Positions 31,132 to 35,362 of a DNA stretch of 35,362 nucleotides are shown piece by piece. The notes under the pieces are model-generated. The model ran no database searches, was not told the origin of the DNA, and worked only from the letters and a program-made list of their open reading frames with translations. Position numbers and translations under genes: made by a program. Location of the stretch: assembly GCF_019599295.1 (NCBI RefSeq), contig NZ_JAIEWN010000055.1, forward strand, positions 1-35,362. The letters are read 5' to 3'. Numbering within the stretch: the stretch's first letter is position 1; the number at the start of each line of letters is the position of its first letter. The DNA is from Oscillochloris sp. ZM17-4 (GTDB lineage: Bacteria; Chloroflexota; Chloroflexia; Chloroflexales; Chloroflexaceae).

Positions 31132-33803
31132 TACTGTACCTCACCAATGAGATAGTACAGCCGACCCAAATCGTCTTCAACGAAGATGCTATCAGGCATG
31201 TCCTGGTAGTGATATGGGAAGGCACGGACGGCGTAGCTGAGCGATGAATCAAGCTTGAGCTTATCGTACCCATAGCGTCGTCCAGCAAAAACGATTGTAT
31301 CATGCTCTGCTGCAACGCCCTCCGCAACGACAGGTAGCAGTGAGCCTGCCGCCGGGGAATCAAAGCCGGGTAGTGTGAATCCGAACTGACGGAACTTTAG
31401 TGGCACATCGGGGCAGCGATGATGCGGAAAGCAGCCGGGCTCCGCCTCTGTACCATCGCCGTGACGCAGCCAGGCGAGCAGGGAGTCTTGCACACGCCGG
31501 GGTGTGAAGTCCCTCGGTGCAATCATGTCGTAGATATGTGCTGCGCCGTAGGGTGCCAGGCGGTTTTCGATGAGTGTGACCGTGTAGTCTAGGTGTGTTC
31601 GCACCTCCGCCTTCGTATGGGCACTGAACATGTCAAGGTCGTTCGATAGCCGCTTTTGGCGATAGGGCGCGACAACCTGCACCTTAGCCGCAAGCCAATG
31701 TGCTGCGCGTTTGATGTCATTGAGATCCCCCGACGCAAGCGAGGCATCGACCTGGATAATCTCGGGGATACCACGGAGTGGCCAATCAATCGCCCCAGGG
31801 TGCCAGATCGCCTGGTAGAGGGCGAGGGCCGCCTCACGATCCCCAACCTGATCCTTATCGGCGACCCAGACACCGACTGGCCGCGCACTCCCTATGTCAA
31901 GGACGAGCACGCCATGCTGCGCAGTGACTTTCTCCCTGGTTCGCCCTTTTAGTTGGAAGGTGATGGGTATCAACCGCCACACGCGATGTAGGCGGAGGTA
32001 GCCAGAGTTTCTCGTCCTCAAGCGGTGCCTTGGAGTGTAGACCGCCGGGCCGACGCCACCGGGCCACCGTCGCGGTTTAGGGAGCGTTGATAGTAAGGCG
32101 CGAGTAATCTGGATGCCAATGTCTGCAAGACCGAGCTGGGCCGCGTACTCATTGATGAGTGCGAGTGCCTCTTGCCAGAGCAAGGTGCCATCCACCCGGC
32201 CAAACTTGAAGAGGCACAGGTAGCGGAACAAGCGCCTATCTACGGCCTCTGGCCAGTCCGTGCGCGGCAGCATACCAATGCCGCCATAGGTGAGGGTAGC
32301 TCGGATACGGTCACGACCCTCACGGGTCGTTAGCCCTGCGCGATCAGCGAACTCATCAGCCAACCTGTAGAACCTACCATCGTCAGCGGTTGAGAAGCGT
32401 CGTTGCCGACGCGGTGCATGCGGGCGTACCCGCTGGCGCAATCGCTGACCTCGTCGCACGGCATAGCGAGCGACGCCATACGGGGCACGCCGTCCCCATT
32501 GGCGTCGCTGTGCGCCGCCTGTCTGCGCACTCAGGAGCGGATATAGGTCAATGGGAAGGCCGACCGCAACGATGGCATCGCGCAGGATCGCGATGTTGGT
32601 GGTGATGCGCTCCCTCGCTACACTGGTTAGACCGCCCAGGTGTCGATCAAGCGTGCCAGTAACACGGAGCAGGCTGAGTGTGCCCGGTGTGGCCCCACAA
32701 CGCCAATCAATGATCTCCTCAATCCCTCGTGTCACGTATAGGTTGAGGAGTTGTGCTGCCTGGGCACTGTCATCGCCACAAAGGGTCGTCAGTCGGGATC
32801 GAACGCCTGATATTGAGGCGAGGGTACCGTGCATTTGCTGTCGTTCGCGATGACCAGGTGGAAGGTGCAGAAAGTCCTCGCGCCAAAGGGTGTGCTGTTT
32901 TTGATCGCGCGGTGGGTCGCGCTGAAGCCTTGATGGCGTAATATGACTGATGAACCCTGCTTGAAAGATGGCGCGCTCTGTCTGGTGGCGTGGCAGCTTC
33001 TCTCGCTTGACGCTGCTCAACACGGTGTAGAGCGCACTGAGATCGGCGCGACATTGTGCAATGGTTGGAGCCGGCTGGTCAGTCATCTGGGCGATCAGCG
33101 GCTCCATCCGTTGGAGCGCTAGATAGGTTTGCGCAAGGGGATGTTCGGAGCCAGCCAGTGCGCCCACTGGTCCCAACTCTGCCGTTGTAAGCAGTAGACT
33201 GCGCGCGAGGCCGGCCGCAGCCTCATTGAGCTTTGAGCGCCAGTCCTGGGTATTGAATGCGGACGCAACTGCCTCTGCCGCTGCTTTCGATATGCACAAT
33301 CCTGATTGCAGCAGCGCAGCCGCTATGTCCGCGACGCTATCGTCTGTGAGAATACTTAGTGCCTGAGCAACGATCTGATCGAAACTGGGGCGCGCTAAAA
33401 CGGGAGGCTGGAATTGGAGCTTACTTCGGTGCTCACGCACAGGCTGTGCTCGGTCGAAATGTCCGTGGCCCCAATACCGCTGAAGCAGACCGAGTCGTGC
33501 GTGCTCATAGAGGTCGGCATCGCGGACTAGCGGGAGCAGTATATCGCGTCGCCAACTGAGGGAGGCATTGCGAAATGCCGTGAGGTCGCGCTTGTCTGTG
33601 CCTGATTGTGTGCGCTCCCACCGAAGCACCATCCTGGAGAGCCTGGCGCGCTGCTGCTGGCTCTGGAGGTAGTCCGTTAATTGCTCGGGTGTGATAAGCT
33701 CACGGGTCAGGAGTGCAGCAACTGCTGACCACCGACGGCGAACCAGATCGCTGGCCTGTTCGTCTAGTCCAGCAAGATATTCGGCAGGTGGCTCGTGCTG
33801 CAT
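31131..33803 (-). CDS. Second RNase H-fold transposase-like protein, probably lacking the catalytic Glu
   Basis: An 890-residue protein, first gene of the operon. Residues 1-600 are largely helical and unrecognised, with an Arg-rich patch at 431-470. At about 628-740 there is an integrase-like core: HGVLVLDIGSARPVGVWVAD (D636), a helix, EIIQVDASLASGDLNDIKRAAHWLA (D686), then VVAPYRQKRLSNDLDMFSAH. The position equivalent to the catalytic Glu holds Asn/Asp (N721-D722, 35-36 residues after D686); E733 is 47 away. At about 828-886, DTIVFAGRRYGYDKLKL...DSIFVEDDLGRLYYLI closely fits the Mu-transposase C-terminal barrel. It stands where tnsA stands in Tn7 but shows no TnsA nuclease motif. A structural or end-binding partner of the 650-aa transposase is the simplest idea. 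Confidence 0.65.
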   Translation of the reverse strand: MQHEPPAEYLAGLDEQASDLVRRRWSAVAALLTRELITPEQLTDYLQSQQQRARLSRMVLRWERTQSGTDKRDLTAFRNASLSWRRDILLPLVRDADLYEHARLGLLQRYWGHGHFDRAQPVREHRSKLQFQPPVLARPSFDQIVAQALSILTDDSVADIAAALLQSGLCISKAAAEAVASAFNTQDWRSKLNEAAAGLARSLLLTTAELGPVGALAGSEHPLAQTYLALQRMEPLIAQMTDQPAPTIAQCRADLSALYTVLSSVKREKLPRHQTERAIFQAGFISHITPSRLQRDPPRDQKQHTLWREDFLHLPPGHRERQQMHGTLASISGVRSRLTTLCGDDSAQAAQLLNLYVTRGIEEIIDWRCGATPGTLSLLRVTGTLDRHLGGLTSVARERITTNIAILRDAIVAVGLPIDLYPLLSAQTGGAQRRQWGRRAPYGVARYAVRRGQRLRQRVRPHAPRRQRRFSTADDGRFYRLADEFADRAGLTTREGRDRIRATLTYGGIGMLPRTDWPEAVDRRLFRYLCLFKFGRVDGTLLWQEALALINEYAAQLGLADIGIQITRALLSTLPKPRRWPGGVGPAVYTPRHRLRTRNSGYLRLHRVWRLIPITFQLKGRTREKVTAQHGVLVLDIGSARPVGVWVADKDQVGDREAALALYQAIWHPGAIDWPLRGIPEIIQVDASLASGDLNDIKRAAHWLAAKVQVVAPYRQKRLSNDLDMFSAHTKAEVRTHLDYTVTLIENRLAPYGAAHIYDMIAPRDFTPRRVQDSLLAWLRHGDGTEAEPGCFPHHRCPDVPLKFRQFGFTLPGFDSPAAGSLLPVVAEGVAAEHDTIVFAGRRYGYDKLKLDSSLSYAVRAFPYHYQDMPDSIFVEDDLGRLYYLIGEVQ

Positions 33804-33846
33804 AGCCGCTCATTGGGGTACGGGTACACGGTGGTACGCCTTTGGA

Positions 33847-33855
33847 TGCATTGAT
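33847..33855 (-). repeat. Inverted copy of the end-repeat core
   Basis: Minus strand ATCAATGCA equals the core of the third left-end motif (28158-28166) in inverted orientation, as expected for a transposon right end. It lies between the operon promoter and its first gene. Nine bases can match by chance. Confidence 0.4.
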
Positions 33856-33901
33856 GGCCACGCCATCTGAACTTAAGCAGGGGCTACTTGGAATATCATG
33901 A

Positions 33902-33930
33902 TCATACGCATGAATGTTTTAGCTGTCAAC
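33902..33930 (-). promoter_or_regulatory. Promoter of the transposition operon
   Basis: Minus strand perfect TTGACA (33925-33930), 17-bp spacer, TATGAT (33902-33907). Initiation near 33895 gives a leader of about 90 nt that contains the inverted end-repeat core, allowing autoregulation by the transposase. Confidence 0.8.
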
Positions 33931-33987
33931 CACAGACGCTCGTAATATCACTATTCCAGCCCGTCTCTCCGGTTACAGAGCAGCCGC

Positions 33988-34992
33988 TCAAATCCCCGCC
34001 CGGTCGATGGCGTTGCGTAGATCATCGTCGTCGGGGACGGTGTAGATCCCGGTGGTGCTGAGACGGGAGTGGCCGAGGACGCGCTGGACCTCGCTGAGGT
34101 CGGCGCCGCGGCGGAGCATGCGCCGGGCCAGGGAGTGGCGCAGGGCGTGAGGCGAGGCGGCCTCCAGCTGGGCGGCCATCTGGGTGAGCTGGCCAGCCCG
34201 CTCGACGCGGGGCTCCTTCTTCGCCGCCGCCCGCAGATGATCGGCGGCGCGCTGGCAGAGTATGGCGATGCGGTGGCGCACCAGGCGCGTGCTCATCCCC
34301 GGCACCAGCGGGTGGCCCAGCTTCGTCCGATCCTGGGCGACTAGCAGCGGCTCGCGCTCGGCGTCGCTGCCAATCGCCGGCAGGCCGTCGGGGCAGCGCA
34401 GCTCGCGGAGATAGCGGCGCAGTAAGTTCACCGCATCGCTGTGCAGGGGGATGCGCCGAGTCTTGCGGCCCTTGCCCAGTCGGACGATCACATTCCCCGC
34501 ATCCAGATCCAGATCGCGCAGTTGCACGTCGCACGCCTCCTGCGAGCGCAGGCCGGCGTAGGCCAGCAGCGCCAGCAGTGCGCCGTCGCGCAGCCGGATA
34601 TGCTTCTCCTCCTCGGCCTGCACGGCGCGCAGCACGGCATCGACCGCATCGTCGGGCAGCGAGCGCGGGCCGCGCTCCTCCAGCGGTAGATCGCGCACGC
34701 CCTTGGCTGGGTTCTCTCTGAGCAGCCGCTCGGCCACCAGCCACTCCCCGAATCGGCGTAGGGTCGAGAGCCCGCGGTTAATCGTCGCCGGCTTGCGTTC
34801 CTCGTCGTCCTGGCGGTGGCGCACCCAGGCGCTGATGTCTTTCGCGAGGAGCTGCGTCGGGTCGAAGGCACGCCCGCGCTGCTCCTCCCACCAGCGGGCG
34901 AAGGTCGCCAGGTCGGCGCGGGCGGCGCGCTGCGATGCTGGCTCACGTAGCGTGGCTAGGTAGCGGTCTGTGGTCGCGTTCAGCATCGGCAT
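33988..34992 (-). CDS. Tyrosine recombinase (XerC/D-like integrase)
   Basis: A 334-residue protein. The N-terminal SAM-like core-binding domain is at about 5-95 (RYLATLREPAS...TINRGLSTLRRFGEWLVAERLL). The catalytic domain has Arg149 (AYAGLRSQEA), a Lys in the beta-hairpin (LGKGRKTRRIPL, K174/K177), His282 and Arg285 (SPHALRHSLA), His308 (LGHSRLSTTGIY) and nucleophile Tyr317. A stretch of about 60 residues between the hairpin and the HxxR box (residues 210-275) is longer than in XerC or XerD. GC content is host-like, unlike the transposon on its left. It begins on the stop of the HTH gene (TGATG), so they are translated together. Whether it resolves chromosomes, plasmids or an integrated element is unknown. 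Confidence 0.9.
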   Translation of the reverse strand: MPMLNATTDRYLATLREPASQRAARADLATFARWWEEQRGRAFDPTQLLAKDISAWVRHRQDDEERKPATINRGLSTLRRFGEWLVAERLLRENPAKGVRDLPLEERGPRSLPDDAVDAVLRAVQAEEEKHIRLRDGALLALLAYAGLRSQEACDVQLRDLDLDAGNVIVRLGKGRKTRRIPLHSDAVNLLRRYLRELRCPDGLPAIGSDAEREPLLVAQDRTKLGHPLVPGMSTRLVRHRIAILCQRAADHLRAAAKKEPRVERAGQLTQMAAQLEAASPHALRHSLARRMLRRGADLSEVQRVLGHSRLSTTGIYTVPDDDDLRNAIDRAGI

Positions 34993-35342
34993 CAGGCGTC
35001 CTCAGCAGGGCGAATAGTCACTTCTTCGCGCCATCCGCCCGTCCCATCGGAGATTCGATGCATGAACAGGAGCTCGCCGGTTGGCTCAAGCGTATCCGGG
35101 TCAACGCAGATCCAGCCCTGCTCGTTCGCCTCAGCAATGATCGCCGCGATATGTGCCTGACGCTCCGGCGTCATCACGGGCGGCCATGGGCCGAGCCACG
35201 CCTCTCGGCGCTCCGGCAAAAGATCCAGCTGGTCGGCGATTGCCAGCCGGCGATCATCGGATAGCTCGGCATCGCCGCAGATGAGCCGCTCGTAGACATC
35301 CTGGCTCAGCCCAAGCCAGGCGGCGAAGTCGGCGACGCTCAT
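34992..35342 (-). CDS. Small HTH-type protein coupled to the recombinase
   Basis: 116 residues from the ATG at 35340-35342; the frame is open to the right edge, so a longer N-terminus is possible. Residues 1-42 (SVADFAAWLGLSQDVYERLICGDAELSDDRRLAIADQLDLLPE) have the spacing of an XRE/Cro helix-turn-helix. The middle PPVMTPERQAHIAAIIAEANEQGWICVDPDTLEPTGELLFMH and the charged end are unrecognised. One base of its stop is shared with the recombinase start. It is probably a DNA-binding regulator or accessory factor of the recombinase; this is inferred from position and the HTH pattern only. Confidence 0.6.
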   Translation of the reverse strand: MSVADFAAWLGLSQDVYERLICGDAELSDDRRLAIADQLDLLPERREAWLGPWPPVMTPERQAHIAAIIAEANEQGWICVDPDTLEPTGELLFMHRISDGTGGWREEVTIRPAEDA

Positions 35343-35362
35343 CGTATGCTGCCGGCGCTGCA

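Larger units (their letters stand above)
28099..33970. mobile_element. Mu/Tn7-like transposon with two RNase H-fold proteins (boundaries approximate)
   Basis: The left edge is seen as an abrupt change from helicase coding to non-host sequence at 28,098/28,099. GC content is lower throughout, most of all from 28.1 to 31.1 kb. The segment holds a three-gene transposition operon, three GCACTYT end motifs at the left and one inverted ATCAATGCA core near the right. GC-rich host-like sequence resumes by about 33,988. No exact terminal inverted repeat or target duplication could be defined, and the lost 5' half of the helicase does not appear to the right within the window. Confidence 0.7.

Noticed and set aside
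31131-33803. 890-aa protein as a TnsA-type nuclease or TniQ/TnsD protein because of its position
   Set aside because: No PD-(D/E)xK pattern and no TniQ zinc-binding cysteines are visible. The C-terminal barrel and D636/D686 strands fit an integrase-type core better.
33902-33960. TGTGGTTGACAG at the right side as a Tn7-type TGTGG terminus
   Set aside because: No matching TGT end is found at the left junction, and the bases are explained by the -35 box. Too little to define an end.

Overview
The window is high-GC bacterial DNA, most likely from a filamentous or Chloroflexia-type member of the Chloroflexota. This is an inference. It rests on the short 'LPL' motif in the secreted proteins, the secreted LVIVD-propeller and GH78 proteins, the many intergenic palindromes built from 7-nt units, and a single primary sigma factor of the RpoD/SigA type. 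No rRNA, tRNA or CRISPR array was seen.

Positions 1-26.6 kb are ordinary chromosome. In order: a secreted TIM-barrel glycosidase-like gene cut by the left edge and a GH78 alpha-L-rhamnosidase; a PspC-domain protein and a Crp/Fnr regulator converging on a perfect bidirectional terminator; a family-5 solute-binding lipoprotein, a membrane-anchored AAA ATPase and a HlyD-type adaptor that lacks its N-terminus; a Ca2+-type P-type ATPase carrying an in-frame repeat insertion; a cysteine-poor thioredoxin-fold protein; an allantoin-degradation pair (intact allB, damaged allC); a PPOX/F420-type flavin-fold protein; the primary sigma factor behind a long structured leader; a lysozyme-fold membrane protein; an S51 cyanophycinase-like peptidase; an ECF cobalt/nickel transporter (cbiM-cbiQ-cbiO) divergent from a Fur-family regulator; a DUF1028 protein; an LVIVD beta-propeller; and a YgjP-type metallopeptidase.

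From 26.56 to 28.10 kb lies a scar. The 5' part of yigZ (IMPACT family) runs head-on into a UvrD/PcrA helicase fragment that has lost both ends. At 28,098 the helicase reading frame stops abruptly at the edge of a lower-GC segment.

That segment (about 28.10-33.97 kb) is the most interesting part. It holds a tightly coupled three-gene operon, read leftward from a near-consensus promoter at 33,902-33,930. Its products are an 890-aa protein with an RNase H-like core and a Mu-transposase C-terminal barrel but no clear catalytic Glu, a 650-aa DDE transposase with a clear D-D-E set, and a 337-aa TnsC/TniB-like AAA+ protein with altered Walker A and Walker B residues. Three spaced GCACTYT motifs lie at the left end and an inverted copy of the core lies near the right end. 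This looks like a Mu/Tn7-type transposon that uses two different RNase H-fold subunits and has no visible TnsA or TniQ/TnsD. To its right, GC content returns to host level with a coupled HTH protein and tyrosine recombinase.
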